A DNA stretch of 64,000 nt. Origin: Vibrio syngnathi. Lineage in GTDB: Bacteria > Pseudomonadota > Gammaproteobacteria > Enterobacterales > Vibrionaceae. Position 1 is the first letter of the stretch; each line of letters begins with the position of its first letter. The translations under genes were made by a program, and so were the position numbers. The notes beneath the pieces are model-generated. The model worked only from the letters and a program-made list of their open reading frames with translations. It ran no database searches and was not told where the DNA came from. This document shows, one piece after another, positions 1-9,886 of this stretch. Location: assembly GCF_002119525.1 (NCBI RefSeq), contig NZ_CP017916.1, positions 744,001-808,000 on the forward strand. The letters run 5' to 3'.

Positions 1-1442
1 ATCTGCACATTCCTGATCAAGAAGCGGTAACCTCTAAGCAGGGTGAGCTTAAGTCAGGTTTGGCTAAAGTTGTTTTCATTCCTAATGATGCCAATGAATT
101 TAAACTGACTTTCAACCGATACAGTGATGGTGGTACGCGTCAGCTTTCTGGTGAAAAGGCGGGTGCTCTGTATGCTGACGATAAACACGACTATCATTCG
201 CTTAATCGCGATACAGTGACGCTACAGCACGAATACGATGCGGGTAGTGATCTAGTTCATCTGAAAAGTAATGTTTACTACAACCGTCAGTACATGGATC
301 GTGATGCTCTTGAAGGTACCGCTTGGGGCAAAACACCAGCAGGTGATTGGTTCAAAGATGGGAAAATGTCTTACCCTAAGCGTGAATACAATGTAACAAC
401 CATTGGTGGCGACATTCGTAACGTTTCTTGGGTTGGTGAGCATGAGCTTACTTATGGTCTTGAGGGCTACAAGGCAAAGCAATGGATTGATGCTGGTGAA
501 GGCGTATATCTAAGCGGTACTAAGCAAGGTCAAACTGAGAAGTACGGCATGGATGGTGGTACGGTGACGGCTTATGGTCTGTATCTGCAAGATATGTACG
601 AGTTCAGCGACTTCCGTTTAACAACAGGTCTTCGTTACGACGTTCACAAACTGGGTGGTGTGTACAAAGGTAAATTTGATCAACTATCTCCAAAGTTCAA
701 AGGTGAATACCAAACAACGGAAAATCTAAAACTTCGTGTGGGTTACGGTCGTCTGTTTAAAGGCGCGTCACTGCCAGAAACGCTAACGATGAAAGCACCA
801 AGCAAAGTTAAGCAGTCTGATACTAAGGCGATGACGGGTAATAACTACGAAGCTGGCTTTGATTACGAACTAACACGTTTGCTTGCGGCTGATTACGCGA
901 TTCTAGGTTTCACGGCTTATACCTATGACCTTGATAACCAAATGCACCCAACTAAGAACAACGCAACATTATCGAATAAGTATGATGTTGAAGTTTGGGG
1001 TGTAGAGACTGTATTGAGCTATCAGTTAGATGCATTAAGTGTTTACGCTAACCACTCTTACTCAGATGGTGAGCAAACAAGCCTGAAAACCGGCAAAACA
1101 AGCCACATGAATAAAACCGGTATTCATAACTTTAAGGCCGGTTTTAACTACAGCCTAAACAATGAATTTGTGTTTGGTTGGGATTCACGCTTTGTTCCGG
1201 GGAACGATTACGAGAACGAAAAAGGCAAAGAGATCAAACGCTCTGGTTTCGCAACGCACAACATTTGGGCGGCTTACACACCTACGTTTGCTAAAGACCT
1301 AGAGATGAACCTGGGTATCGATAACCTGCTTGATAAGAAGTATGCAGAGCATACTGGTTTTGGTATCTCTTGGGGTTCAGAAAAGTACACCAGCTATGAA
1401 GCGGGTCGTAACTTTAAAGCTTCTATCGCTTATAGCTTCTAA
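1..1442 (+). CDS. TonB-dependent outer-membrane receptor, C-terminal part (5' end outside window)
   Basis: The reading frame is already open at the left edge (first full codon at base 3) and runs about 480 residues to the stop, so the N-terminal plug and TonB box lie outside the window. What is seen is a beta-barrel: alternating aromatic strands, the motif NLGIDNLLDKKYAEH near the end and a terminal Phe (ASIAYSF), both typical of TonB-dependent receptors. The family imports siderophores, heme or other scarce ligands using TonB energy. The substrate cannot be read from this part; a heme or siderophore role is only the commonest family function. A TTG at base 60 could be mistaken for a start, but the frame continues upstream of it. 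The gene converges on lipA, with a shared hairpin between them. Confidence 0.85.
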   Translation, partial: LHIPDQEAVTSKQGELKSGLAKVVFIPNDANEFKLTFNRYSDGGTRQLSGEKAGALYADDKHDYHSLNRDTVTLQHEYDAGSDLVHLKSNVYYNRQYMDRDALEGTAWGKTPAGDWFKDGKMSYPKREYNVTTIGGDIRNVSWVGEHELTYGLEGYKAKQWIDAGEGVYLSGTKQGQTEKYGMDGGTVTAYGLYLQDMYEFSDFRLTTGLRYDVHKLGGVYKGKFDQLSPKFKGEYQTTENLKLRVGYGRLFKGASLPETLTMKAPSKVKQSDTKAMTGNNYEAGFDYELTRLLAADYAILGFTAYTYDLDNQMHPTKNNATLSNKYDVEVWGVETVLSYQLDALSVYANHSYSDGEQTSLKTGKTSHMNKTGIHNFKAGFNYSLNNEFVFGWDSRFVPGNDYENEKGKEIKRSGFATHNIWAAYTPTFAKDLEMNLGIDNLLDKKYAEHTGFGISWGSEKYTSYEAGRNFKASIAYSF

Positions 1443-1499
1443 TCTTCTCTTAGCTGAAAGTTATTCTAGAAATAGAGACTTATTAGTATTGAGTTAGAA

Positions 1500-1535
1500 A
1501 AAAGGCGCTGAACATACAGTTCAGCGCCTTTTTTA
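1500..1535. terminator. Bidirectional intrinsic terminator between the receptor gene and lipA
   Basis: A perfect 10-bp stem (GGCGCTGAAC at 1504-1513 with its complement at 1519-1528) closes a 5-base loop. It has A's on the left and T's on the right, so it can end transcription from both convergent genes. Confidence 0.9.
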
Positions 1536-1556
1536 AGTTTGGTATAAGCAACGTGA

Positions 1557-2522
1557 TTACTTAATTTCCATACCTTGAGCTTGTAGGTCTGCATGGTAAG
1601 AAGAACGTACAAATGGACCACAAGCTGCGTGAGTGAAACCTAGCTCTAGAGCAATCTCTTTCAGCTCATCAAACTCAGAAGGTGGCACGTAGCGTTCTAC
1701 TGGTAAGTGGTGACGGCTTGGTGCTAGGTATTGGCCTAGTGTCAGCATAGTTACGCCATGTTCGCGAAGATCTTTCAATACTTGAACGATCTCTTCTTTC
1801 GTCTCACCAAGGCCCATCATCACACCCGATTTGGTTGGGATGCTTGGATGCTGCTCTTTGAATTTTCTTAACAGATCAAGAGACCACTTGTAGTTCGCAC
1901 CTGGACGCGCTTTACGGTATAGACGCGGCGCTGTCTCTAGGTTGTGGTTGAAAACATCTGGTGGGTTGTCTTTCATTAGTTCAAGCGCAACGTCCATACG
2001 ACCACGGAAGTCCGGAACCAGTGTTTCGATACGAATGTTTGGGTTTTGCTCGCGAATTTCACGGTTACAATCAGCAAAGTGTTGAGCACCGCCATCACGT
2101 AAGTCGTCACGGTCTACTGAAGTGATTACAACGTACTTCAGTTTCATGTCTTTAATCGTCTTAGCCAGTTTCTTCGGCTCTTCGGCTTCTGGAGCATTCG
2201 GTCTACCATGGGCAACATCACAGAACGGGCAGCGACGAGTACAGATAGCGCCAAGAATCATAAACGTTGCCGTACCGTGGTTAAAACATTCGGCTAGGTT
2301 AGGGCAAGACGCTTCTTCACAAACTGAGTGCAGGTTGTTTTTGCGCATTGCAGATTTGATTTCTTGAATACGATGGCTGTCTGAAGGAAGTTTAATCTTC
2401 ATCCATGCAGGCTTACGTAAAACTTCTTTCTGTTCAGCAGGCATATTCTTTACGGGAATTAATGCCATTTTGTCAGCGTCACGATATTTAACGCCTTTTT
2501 CCATTTGGATTGGTTTGCTCAT
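1557..2522 (-). CDS. lipA: Lipoyl synthase
   Basis: Radical-SAM enzyme that inserts two sulfurs into protein-bound octanoyl groups to make lipoyl cofactors for pyruvate and 2-oxoglutarate dehydrogenases and the glycine cleavage system. The 321 residues match the family length. The auxiliary-cluster cysteines are C68, C73 and C79 ([12 protein letters not shown]). The radical-SAM CxxxCxxC is C94, C98, C101 (CTRRCPFC). These fall at the same numbering as in E. coli. It sits 4 bases downstream of lipB on the same strand, so the two lipoate genes are probably cotranscribed. It ends at the bidirectional hairpin at 1500-1535. Confidence 0.98.
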   Translation of the reverse strand: MSKPIQMEKGVKYRDADKMALIPVKNMPAEQKEVLRKPAWMKIKLPSDSHRIQEIKSAMRKNNLHSVCEEASCPNLAECFNHGTATFMILGAICTRRCPFCDVAHGRPNAPEAEEPKKLAKTIKDMKLKYVVITSVDRDDLRDGGAQHFADCNREIREQNPNIRIETLVPDFRGRMDVALELMKDNPPDVFNHNLETAPRLYRKARPGANYKWSLDLLRKFKEQHPSIPTKSGVMMGLGETKEEIVQVLKDLREHGVTMLTLGQYLAPSRHHLPVERYVPPSEFDELKEIALELGFTHAACGPFVRSSYHADLQAQGMEIK

Positions 2523-2526
2523 GATT

Positions 2527-3186
2527 TTATGCTTCTGCTGTAATGTTACTGGTGGCTTGAATGTCTACTTGGTCATAGCCGAGTAGTTCTACGAGCTCTT
2601 GTATTAACTGTTGCTCAACGTTTACTAGTTCAGTTGGACCGCCGAGTTGGCTTACCTGCGCCATTTCCATCCCTTGATAACCGCATGGGTTAATACGTTG
2701 AAATGGAGACAAGTCCATATTGACGTTGAGTGCTAGCCCGTGGAACGAGCAACCGCGTCGAATTCGTAATCCGAGTGAACAGATTTTCTTGCCATCGACA
2801 TAGACACCAGGAGCGTCTGGTCGGGCAGTTGAATCTATATTGTAAGCTTTCAGAGTATTGATTACGAGGTTCTCAATATGAGTAACCAAATCACGCACTC
2901 CGAATTTCTTGCGGCGGATGTTAATCAGGAAGTAAGCGACTAACTGACCGGGGCCGTGGTACGTCACTTGGCCGCCGCGATCGCTTTGTATCACAGGAAT
3001 ATCACCGGCATTTAATACATGCTCAGCTTTGCCAGCTTGTCCTTGAGTGAAGACAGGGTTGTGTTCAACCAACCAAACTTGGTCTACGTCTTCTTCTGTG
3101 CGTTCGTCTGTGAACTTATGCATGGCTTTCCATACAGGTTCGTAATCCTGACGGCCTAATTTTTTTACGATTAGCTTATTTTGCAA
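2527..3186 (-). CDS. lipB: Octanoyl-ACP:protein N-octanoyltransferase
   Basis: Transfers octanoate from acyl carrier protein to lipoyl domains, giving the substrate for LipA. It has 219 residues. Family signatures are visible: [16 protein letters not shown] at about residues 70-85, the conserved GKK lysine near residue 133 and the catalytic Cys in NPCGY (C168). It lies directly upstream of lipA. Unlike the usual tight ybeD-lipB pair, about 195 bases including a hairpin terminator separate it from ybeD, so lipB probably has its own promoter in that gap. Confidence 0.97.
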   Translation of the reverse strand: MQNKLIVKKLGRQDYEPVWKAMHKFTDERTEEDVDQVWLVEHNPVFTQGQAGKAEHVLNAGDIPVIQSDRGGQVTYHGPGQLVAYFLINIRRKKFGVRDLVTHIENLVINTLKAYNIDSTARPDAPGVYVDGKKICSLGLRIRRGCSFHGLALNVNMDLSPFQRINPCGYQGMEMAQVSQLGGPTELVNVEQQLIQELVELLGYDQVDIQATSNITAEA

Positions 3187-3334
3187 AGCTGCACTCCCTC
3201 AAGGATTAATAAAGTGAACGCATTATAAACGCGAAACATGATTCTAACTACAGACGGACTGCAAGGTTTTTCAACTTTCTTTGTATTTATTGAAAATTAA
3301 GTTGAATGAATTTGACCTCGTTAGGGTGCTTTAA

Positions 3335-3368
3335 ACAAAAACAGCGGCAATAAGCCGCTGTTTTTCAT
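3335..3368. terminator. Intrinsic terminator downstream of ybeD
   Basis: The stem CAGCGGC (3342-3348) pairs with GCCGCTG (3354-3360) around a 5-base loop. A/T runs flank both sides; on the minus strand the T-run follows ybeD. It should end the ybeD transcript and separate it from lipB. Confidence 0.75.
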
Positions 3369-3381
3369 GTGTAATCGGAGA

Positions 3382-3657
3382 TTACAGAACCATACGAACG
3401 ATTTCTATCTCGCCCAGTTCTTTATATAGCGTTTCTACTTGTTCAATTGAAGTCGCAGTAATATTGATCGAAACAGAGTGGTAGTTGCCTTTCGCACTCG
3501 GTTTTAGCGTTGGGCTGTAGTCACCAGGAGCGTGGCGCTGAATCACTTCTAGCACTAGCTCAGTCAGTTCTGGCTTAGCGTAGCCCATTACTTTGTAAGT
3601 GAATGAACAAGGGAACTCTAAGAGATCTTTTAGTTTTGCATCAGAATTGATGTTCAT
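3382..3657 (-). CDS. ybeD: YbeD/DUF493 family small protein
   Basis: A 91-residue conserved cytoplasmic protein with a small alpha/beta fold, always found near lipB and dacA; its function is uncertain. The long frame can be extended upstream to 3792. The start at 3657 is preferred because it has a GGAG ribosome binding site six bases away, it gives the family's usual length, and the extension would run through the dacA terminator hairpin. The sequence [17 protein letters not shown] followed by a conserved C-terminal VRMVL matches the family. Confidence 0.93.
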   Translation of the reverse strand: MNINSDAKLKDLLEFPCSFTYKVMGYAKPELTELVLEVIQRHAPGDYSPTLKPSAKGNYHSVSINITATSIEQVETLYKELGEIEIVRMVL

Positions 3658-3777
3658 GATTAGCTCCAAAAGGCTAGACTCTCGCAAATTGGCGAAATGT
3701 CGATAAAAAGCGTGTTCGGTCAACAGACACGAGTAATAAGGCGGAATATTACGTGTAAATATCACCGAACTCAAGAT

Positions 3778-3806
3778 CAACAAAAGCCGCACATGGCGGC
3801 TTTTGT
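3778..3806 (-). terminator. Intrinsic terminator downstream of dacA
   Basis: AAAAGCCGC (3782-3790) and GCGGCTTTT flank an ACATG-type loop and form a hairpin with T-rich ends on both strands. It lies 87 bases beyond the dacA stop and upstream of the ybeD ribosome binding site. Confidence 0.7.
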
Positions 3807-3892
3807 TTCGTTAATGAGCAAATCATGAATCTACTCATTAGGTTAGCTATACAGCAAGCTTAGATTTTGCGTAGAACAAACCGTTGACTGGT

Positions 3893-5074
3893 TTAGAATA
3901 AACCTTTGAACAGCAGTACTAGGTAGTCCCATAGACGGCTAAATAGGCTGCCTTGGTCTACATCTTCAAGTGCAAGTAGTGGGTATTCAGCCACGTCTTC
4001 ACCATCAACTTGGTAGAATAGTTTACCTACAACATCACCTTTGCTAATTGGTGCTTCTAGCTCTTTCTCAAGAACGAAGCTAGCTTTTAGGTTCTTCGCT
4101 TGGCCGCGAGGTAGAGTTACGAAAGTATCTTCGTCGACACCTAGAGCAACGGTGTCCTTGCTACCCATCCAGATTTTTTCTTCAACGAACGTCTCACCAG
4201 CGGTGTGTGGTGCCACTGTTTCAAAGAAGCGGAAACCGTAGCTCAGTAGTTTTTTGCTTTCTGTTTTACGAGCGTTCGCATTCTTGGTGCCCATAACAAC
4301 CGCAACTAGACGCATTTTGCCTTCTGTTGCTGAGCTTACTAGGCTGTAACCTGCATTGCTTGTGTGGCCGGTTTTAATACCATCAACGTTCATGCTCTTA
4401 TCCCATAACAGACCGTTGCGGTTGTACTGGGTGATGCCATTGTAGGTGAATTTCTTTTGTGAGTAGATACGGTACTCATCTGGTACGTCGCGAATCAGCG
4501 CCTGACCAAGTAGTGCCATATCGTAAGGCGTTGAGTATAGGTTAGGATTGTCTAGACCGTGCACGTTAGCAAAGTGCGTGTCTTTCATTCCGATAGAGCT
4601 TGCCCATGCGTTCATTAGGTCAACGAATGCATCTTCAGAGCCGGCAATATGTTCTGCCATAGCAACACAAGCATCGTTACCTGATTGAATAATGATACCG
4701 CGGTTCAGTTCTTCAACCTTAACGGTTGTGCCAACTTCAATGAACATCTTTGATGAATCAGGGAAGTTTTTAGCCCAAGCATTTTCACTGATAACAACAT
4801 CGTCGTTTAGGTTTATGTTGCCACGATCTAGCTCTTGGCCGATCACGTAGCTTGTCATCATCTTAGTTAAACTTGCTGGAGAAAGTTGAGTGTTCATCTC
4901 TTTCTCTGCGAGTACTTTGCCTGAATGGTAATCCATCAGAACAAAACCCTTAGCGGCGATTTGAGGAGCATCAGGAACAATAATAGGAGCGGCGAATGAC
5001 GATGTGGCTATCGTTGCAGAAAGTACAACTGAAGTAGCAAAAATCGATTTAACAAGTTTATTAGATTTAATCAT
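3893..5074 (-). CDS. dacA: D-alanyl-D-alanine carboxypeptidase (PBP5 type)
   Basis: Low-molecular-weight penicillin-binding protein that trims the terminal D-Ala from peptidoglycan stem peptides in the periplasm. It has 393 residues. A signal peptide ends near AFAAP at about residue 30. The catalytic triad motifs are S68-LTK71, S131-G-N133 and K234-T-G236. The C-terminus is amphipathic (LFSRLWDYLVLLFKGLF), the membrane anchor of PBP5-type enzymes. It follows rlpA by 93 bases and belongs with the rodA/mrdA elongation genes upstream. Confidence 0.97.
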   Translation of the reverse strand: MIKSNKLVKSIFATSVVLSATIATSSFAAPIIVPDAPQIAAKGFVLMDYHSGKVLAEKEMNTQLSPASLTKMMTSYVIGQELDRGNINLNDDVVISENAWAKNFPDSSKMFIEVGTTVKVEELNRGIIIQSGNDACVAMAEHIAGSEDAFVDLMNAWASSIGMKDTHFANVHGLDNPNLYSTPYDMALLGQALIRDVPDEYRIYSQKKFTYNGITQYNRNGLLWDKSMNVDGIKTGHTSNAGYSLVSSATEGKMRLVAVVMGTKNANARKTESKKLLSYGFRFFETVAPHTAGETFVEEKIWMGSKDTVALGVDEDTFVTLPRGQAKNLKASFVLEKELEAPISKGDVVGKLFYQVDGEDVAEYPLLALEDVDQGSLFSRLWDYLVLLFKGLF

Positions 5075-5167
5075 TTTGAATGCAATTATTAGGTGAACTA
5101 TTCATATATTAACAGAATCACTCTGTCACACCAGAGCGCTGATTACCAGAAGTAACTGTTAGATAAA

Positions 5168-6007
5168 TTAGCGAGTTAGCGTGTGTTTTTTTATATAAGC
5201 TGACGGGTAGCCCATTAGCTTAACTTGTTCTAATTTTTCTTGAGTCAGAGCATAGTCATGAAATGGCCCAAGCATCAGGCGGTAGTTCTCATCATTTGGC
5301 TGCAAGAACGTTGCTACAGCTAACTTTTCGCCTAGATCTTTGGCTAACTTCTCGGTTCTATCTTCATGTGGAGAAGTGGCTACTTGAATAATAAATTGAG
5401 GTAAAGCCGCCTTTTTATTCGCGTCGGTTGGCATAGCCACAGTGATGACTTCTATCTCAACATTTGCTGTACCTGTTCTCAATACATCGAGTTTGTAAGC
5501 CGCCGCATAACTAAGGTCAATGATTCGCCCTTCATGAAATGGACCTCGGTCATTGATGCGCACAATCGTCGTTTTGTCATTATCGGTATTCGTCACTTTT
5601 ACATAGCTCGGAATCGGCAATGTTTTGTGTGCCGCAGACATCGAATACATGTCGTAGATCTCGCCATTCGACGTTAAATGACCATGAAACTTTTTCCCGT
5701 ACCAAGAGGCTTTGCCTTTCTCGGTAAATCCTTCTGTCTGTTTTACTATTTTATAGTCTTCACCACGTAGGGTGTAGTCAGTGTTACCGCCTAAGCTGTA
5801 AGGTTCATACTGAGGATGGGCATCCTCTAAATGTTCTACTGAGATCGGCGTGTCTGGCGCAATATCTGAATCTATATCGTAGCGGCCTGTTGGTTCGGTC
5901 GAAGAACAACCGTTAATAACTACGGCTAGGCTCACTATAGACAATAGTTTTTTTATTGGCAGCTCATTAACCAAAGATGTTTTTATAGGAATTACGTTAA
6001 CAGACAT
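5168..6007 (-). CDS. rlpA: Septal-ring lytic transglycosylase RlpA-like lipoprotein
   Basis: Lipoprotein with a double-psi beta-barrel domain (about residues 95-190: GKASWYGKKFHG, RINDRGPFHEGRIIDLS) and a C-terminal SPOR domain (about 200-275) that binds denuded glycan at the septum. In some species RlpA cleaves naked glycan strands. The lipobox is VINGC after a hydrophobic stretch. An upstream TTG directly abuts the rodA stop. I chose the ATG three bases further on (279 residues), but the TTG is equally well placed relative to the AAAGG in the end of rodA. It is coupled to rodA, which supports a role in wall growth. Confidence 0.93.
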   Translation of the reverse strand: MSVNVIPIKTSLVNELPIKKLLSIVSLAVVINGCSSTEPTGRYDIDSDIAPDTPISVEHLEDAHPQYEPYSLGGNTDYTLRGEDYKIVKQTEGFTEKGKASWYGKKFHGHLTSNGEIYDMYSMSAAHKTLPIPSYVKVTNTDNDKTTIVRINDRGPFHEGRIIDLSYAAAYKLDVLRTGTANVEIEVITVAMPTDANKKAALPQFIIQVATSPHEDRTEKLAKDLGEKLAVATFLQPNDENYRLMLGPFHDYALTQEKLEQVKLMGYPSAYIKKHTLTR

Positions 6008-6010
6008 CAA

Positions 6011-7132
6011 TTAGGTCGCCTTTGAGAATGCTTTTCTGTGTGTATGGATTGACATTAAAATACCGAAACCGGCCATAAGGGTAACCATCGAGGTACCGCC
6101 ATAACTGACTAGAGGTAGAGGGACACCAACCACAGGTAGAATGCCGCTAACCATACCTATGTTTACGAAAATATAGACGAAGAAACTCAGTACAATACTG
6201 CCGCCCATCATTCGACCAAATGCTGTTTGAGCTTGGCTTGCAAGCACTAAGCCTCGGCCAATAATGAACAGGTAGATAGCAAGCAAAAACAAAATCCCAA
6301 TCATGCCCCACTCTTCGGCGATGACCGCAAAAATAAAGTCAGTATGGCGCTCTGGAATGAACTCTAGTTGAGATTGGGTACCTTGCAGCCAACCTTTTCC
6401 TGATATACCACCAGAGCCGATTGCAATCTTACTTTGGATGATGTGATAGCCTGCACCTAATGGATCTGACTCAGGATCAAAAAGGGTTCTTACTCGCACT
6501 TTTTGATATTCACGCATCAAGAAGAACCATAAGATTGGAATAAACCCACCCAGTGCAATCACGGCACTGGCAATGATCTTCCAACTTATACCTGCCAGAA
6601 ATATCACGAAGATACCAGAGGCTGCAATCAGAATAGATGTTCCTAAATCTGGCTGTTTAGCGATAAGAATTGTAGGTACAAACACCATCACTAATGAAAT
6701 AGCCAAGGTTTGGAACGTCGGTGGTAGTGAGCGTTTACCAATAAACCTTGCTAACATCAAAGGAACTGCAAGCTTCAATAGTTCAGAAGGTTGAAATCGA
6801 ATAAAGCCGAAGTTTAACCAACGCTGTGCACCTTTAGATGCTTCACCAAAGAACAATACGCCTAACAGTAAGATAACACCGCCCGCAAACAGTAGCGGGG
6901 CTAATGTCTCGTAAGTTCGGGGTGAGATTTGCGCTAAGAAGATCATCACACCTAAAGACAACACCATACGCATTGCTTGGCGATCCATCATCGCAAGACT
7001 TTGTCCGCTGGCGCTGTACATGATCAATAGGGCAAAGCCCATTAAAACCAGAATGCCAAGCAATAGCGGTAGGTCGATATGCAGCCGTTCAAATAGGGCT
7101 CTATTTCGTCCAGTTGAAGGATCAAGTTTCAT
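6011..7132 (-). CDS. rodA: Rod-shape SEDS glycosyltransferase RodA
   Basis: Polytopic SEDS-family peptidoglycan polymerase of the elongation complex, partner of PBP2. The 373 residues contain about ten hydrophobic segments and the signature [16 protein letters not shown], which carries the essential Asp. The C-terminal [13 protein letters not shown] motif is typical of the RodA/FtsW family. The ATG shares one base with the mrdA stop codon and rlpA starts immediately after its stop, so mrdA-rodA-rlpA are translationally linked. Confidence 0.97.
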   Translation of the reverse strand: MKLDPSTGRNRALFERLHIDLPLLLGILVLMGFALLIMYSASGQSLAMMDRQAMRMVLSLGVMIFLAQISPRTYETLAPLLFAGGVILLLGVLFFGEASKGAQRWLNFGFIRFQPSELLKLAVPLMLARFIGKRSLPPTFQTLAISLVMVFVPTILIAKQPDLGTSILIAASGIFVIFLAGISWKIIASAVIALGGFIPILWFFLMREYQKVRVRTLFDPESDPLGAGYHIIQSKIAIGSGGISGKGWLQGTQSQLEFIPERHTDFIFAVIAEEWGMIGILFLLAIYLFIIGRGLVLASQAQTAFGRMMGGSIVLSFFVYIFVNIGMVSGILPVVGVPLPLVSYGGTSMVTLMAGFGILMSIHTHRKAFSKAT

Positions 7133-9024
7133 TATTTTATTGGCTCACTTTCATAATCTTCTGCAAGAATAATATGGTCTAAAATTCTTCTTACAACTGG
7201 GCCACCATTTGATGAACCACCGCCAGCATTCTCCAAAACGATAGTTACGACCGCTTCAGGATCTTCAAAAGGCGCATAACCGGTGAAGAGGGCGTGATCG
7301 CGTAAATGCTCTGCGATCTCATCTGCGTTGTACTCTTCATCTTCTTTTAGACCGAATACTTGTGCAGTACCTGATTTACCAGCCGTTTGATAAGACATTT
7401 TTTGGAATGAGCGTCTTGCTGTGCCTTTCTTTCCGTGGTTGACCCGTCTCATGCCTTCTTGTGCGATATCCCAGTATTTCTGCTTAACGCCAGTAACCGG
7501 AGGATACGTTTCGATTTCAGAGAGCGTTTGTGCGTCGAACGGTTGGCTATTCTCAATTGTAGCTCGAAGTAAATGGGGGGCTGTTACTTCCCCTTCATTG
7601 ACCAATACAGAGGTCGCTTTTGCAATCTGCATTGGTGTTGCTGTCCAGTAGCCTTGCCCAATGCCGACAGGGATGGTGTCACCTTGATACCAAGGTACAC
7701 GGTGTCTTGCCATTTTCCATTCACGCGTGGGCATATTTGCTTTGCTTTCTTCGTAAATATCGATACCAGTGTAATCACCGAAACCGAATAGCATCATCCA
7801 TTGAGATAAGCGGTCGATGCCTAAATCAAATGAAATCTGGTAGAAGAAGGTATCAACCGATTCTTCAATGGCTTTCTCTATGTCAACGACGCCATGTCCC
7901 CAGCGTAACCAGTCACGAAACGGTTTTGTTTTCGAGTTGGGTATCTTCCAATAACCTGGGTCGTTACGCGTGGTGTTCGGTGTAATCACGCCTTCTTGCA
8001 GCGCTGCAACGGCAATAAATGGTTTGATCGTAGAAGCTGGTGGATAAATCCCAAGCGTTGCACGGTTAACCAAAGGTCGGTCTTTGTCTTGTAGCAGGGC
8101 ATTATAACCTTTCGAGGAAATACCATGTACGAATGCATTCGGGTCGTAACTTGGGCTCGATACCATGGCTAACACGCCATTGTCTTTCGGATCCAGAACT
8201 ACGGCTGAGCCTCGACGTCCATCAAGCAGTTTGTGAACGTATAGCTGAAGTTTGATATCTAGATTAAGCACGATATCTTTGCCTGGAGCCGAAGGCACAA
8301 ATTTAAGAGTGCGGATCACTCGTCCACGGCTGTTAACTTCGACTTCTTGATAACCAGCGGTGCCGTGTAACATATCTTCGTAATAGCGCTCAATACCGAG
8401 TTTTCCGATATCGCGGGTGGCTTGGTAATTGGCGTCTTTCTCTTCGCGTACCAAGCGCTGCATATCGCGGTCGTTGATACGAGATACGTAGCCAATAACG
8501 TGAGTCAGCACATCACCATAAGGGTAAAATCGCTTTAGCGTCCCTGTCACTTCAACACCCGGAAATTTGTGCTGATTAACAGAAAAAACCGCAACTTGTT
8601 CTTCGGTGAGCTGATTCAGAATCGGCACTGATTTGAAGCGACGTGAATTCCGGCGATCATGATTAAAACGTTCTATACGTTCCGGTGGTATTTCAATTAA
8701 CGCTTGCAAACGAACAAGCGTATCTTCCATATCGTTGACTTTTTCTGGGATGATCTCTAGGTTGAAAACGGGGCGGTTTTCAGCAAGAAGTACTCCGTTG
8801 CGGTCATAAATCAAACCACGGTTCGGTGCGATTGGAACGACCTTTATACGGTTGTCGTTGGAGCGGGTTTTATAGTCCTGATATTGATTTACCTGAATGT
8901 TGTAAAGGTTTACAACCAGTAACCCCATCATCACTATAATCCCTGCAAACGCAACAAAAGCACGACTAGTAAATAGTCGTGCTTCTGCTTTGTAATCACG
9001 AATTTGGCTACGTTTACGTAACAT
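7132..9024 (-). CDS. mrdA: Penicillin-binding protein 2 (transpeptidase)
   Basis: Class B PBP that cross-links peptidoglycan during cell elongation. It has 630 residues: one N-terminal transmembrane helix (about 21-45), a pedestal domain and a transpeptidase domain. The active-site motif STIK is near residue 330, ESVD follows, and KSGTAQ is near 549. It overlaps rodA by one base and follows rlmH by six bases. The spacing points to one rsfS-rlmH-mrdA-rodA-rlpA transcript, as in E. coli. Confidence 0.97.
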   Translation of the reverse strand: MLRKRSQIRDYKAEARLFTSRAFVAFAGIIVMMGLLVVNLYNIQVNQYQDYKTRSNDNRIKVVPIAPNRGLIYDRNGVLLAENRPVFNLEIIPEKVNDMEDTLVRLQALIEIPPERIERFNHDRRNSRRFKSVPILNQLTEEQVAVFSVNQHKFPGVEVTGTLKRFYPYGDVLTHVIGYVSRINDRDMQRLVREEKDANYQATRDIGKLGIERYYEDMLHGTAGYQEVEVNSRGRVIRTLKFVPSAPGKDIVLNLDIKLQLYVHKLLDGRRGSAVVLDPKDNGVLAMVSSPSYDPNAFVHGISSKGYNALLQDKDRPLVNRATLGIYPPASTIKPFIAVAALQEGVITPNTTRNDPGYWKIPNSKTKPFRDWLRWGHGVVDIEKAIEESVDTFFYQISFDLGIDRLSQWMMLFGFGDYTGIDIYEESKANMPTREWKMARHRVPWYQGDTIPVGIGQGYWTATPMQIAKATSVLVNEGEVTAPHLLRATIENSQPFDAQTLSEIETYPPVTGVKQKYWDIAQEGMRRVNHGKKGTARRSFQKMSYQTAGKSGTAQVFGLKEDEEYNADEIAEHLRDHALFTGYAPFEDPEAVVTIVLENAGGGSSNGGPVVRRILDHIILAEDYESEPIK

Positions 9025-9030
9025 TAACGC

Positions 9031-9501
9031 TTATTCTCGATGATAAGGGTGGTTAGCAGTGACGCTCCAAGCTCGATACAAGCTTTCAGCCATGATAACG
9101 CGTACTAGTGGGTGAGGGAGAGTAAGTGCTGACAGAGACCAACTTTGGTCTGCTGCCGCTTTACATGCTGGTGCTAATCCTTCAGGCCCGCCAATAAGGA
9201 TAGAAACGTCACGCCCATCCAGCTTCCAACTTTCCAATTGCTCTGCGAGTTGGGGCGTATCCCATTTTTTTCCCGGGATATCGAGCGTAACAATGCGATT
9301 ACCTTTTGGAACTGCAGCTAACATTGCTTCGCCTTCTTTTTGGAGAATACGTGCAATATCGGCATTTTTACCGCGTTTTCCAGCAGTAATTTCAATGAGT
9401 TCCAATGGCATATCATGAGGGAAGCGGCGTTTATATTCTTTAAACCCTTCTTCAACCCACTTTGGCATTTTTGTACCAACTGCGATTAACTGGATCTTCA
9501 A
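9031..9501 (-). CDS. rlmH: 23S rRNA (pseudouridine1915-N3)-methyltransferase
   Basis: SPOUT-class methyltransferase acting on the 70S ribosome at pseudouridine 1915 of 23S rRNA. The 156 residues match the family. The knot region shows LIGGPEGL, and the C-terminus [13 protein letters not shown]...[15 protein letters not shown] is highly conserved. It lies three bases downstream of rsfS, another ribosome factor gene. Confidence 0.97.
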   Translation of the reverse strand: MKIQLIAVGTKMPKWVEEGFKEYKRRFPHDMPLELIEITAGKRGKNADIARILQKEGEAMLAAVPKGNRIVTLDIPGKKWDTPQLAEQLESWKLDGRDVSILIGGPEGLAPACKAAADQSWSLSALTLPHPLVRVIMAESLYRAWSVTANHPYHRE

Positions 9502-9504
9502 AGC

Positions 9505-9822
9505 TTAGCCCCAAAGTTTTTCTAGTTGGTACAGTTCACGATGCTCTTCTTGCATAACGTGAAGCATGCTCGTGCCCATATCTAGAACAACCCATTCACC
9601 TTCTTGTTGGCCGTCCATGCCAAGGGGATTCATGCCTGCCTTGCGCACTTCATCAGCAACATGCTGTGCAATAGAGGCAACATGGCGCTTCGATGTACCA
9701 GTACAAACAATCATGTAGTCAGTAACACTTGATTTGCCTTCTACATCGATAGTCACAATCGATTCTGCTTTCATGTCGTCGGCTTTGTCTGCAAGAAAAT
9801 CTTTTAGTTCTTCACGTAACAC
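9505..9822 (-). CDS. rsfS: Ribosomal silencing factor RsfS
   Basis: 105-residue protein of the RsfS/Iojap family that binds uL14 and blocks subunit joining when nutrients run short. Conserved features are DVEGKSSVTDYMIVCTGTS and the C-terminal GEWVVLDMGTSMLHVM...YQLEKLWG. It stands first in the tight rlmH-mrdA-rodA set and about 64 bases after holA. Confidence 0.96.
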   Translation of the reverse strand: MLREELKDFLADKADDMKAESIVTIDVEGKSSVTDYMIVCTGTSKRHVASIAQHVADEVRKAGMNPLGMDGQQEGEWVVLDMGTSMLHVMQEEHRELYQLEKLWG

Positions 9823-9886
9823 GGGGTGTTCCTTTAATCTGAGTTTAGCTTTTTAGGGTCTGTTGACCCTAGAATATACCACGCTT

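Noticed and set aside
60..62. TTG at base 60 as the start of the TonB-dependent receptor
   Set aside because: The same frame is open to the window edge and no plug domain or signal peptide is present, so the gene begins outside.
7620..7985. 121-codon plus-strand frame inside mrdA
   Set aside because: Antisense shadow of a well-conserved gene with no ribosome binding site or family match.
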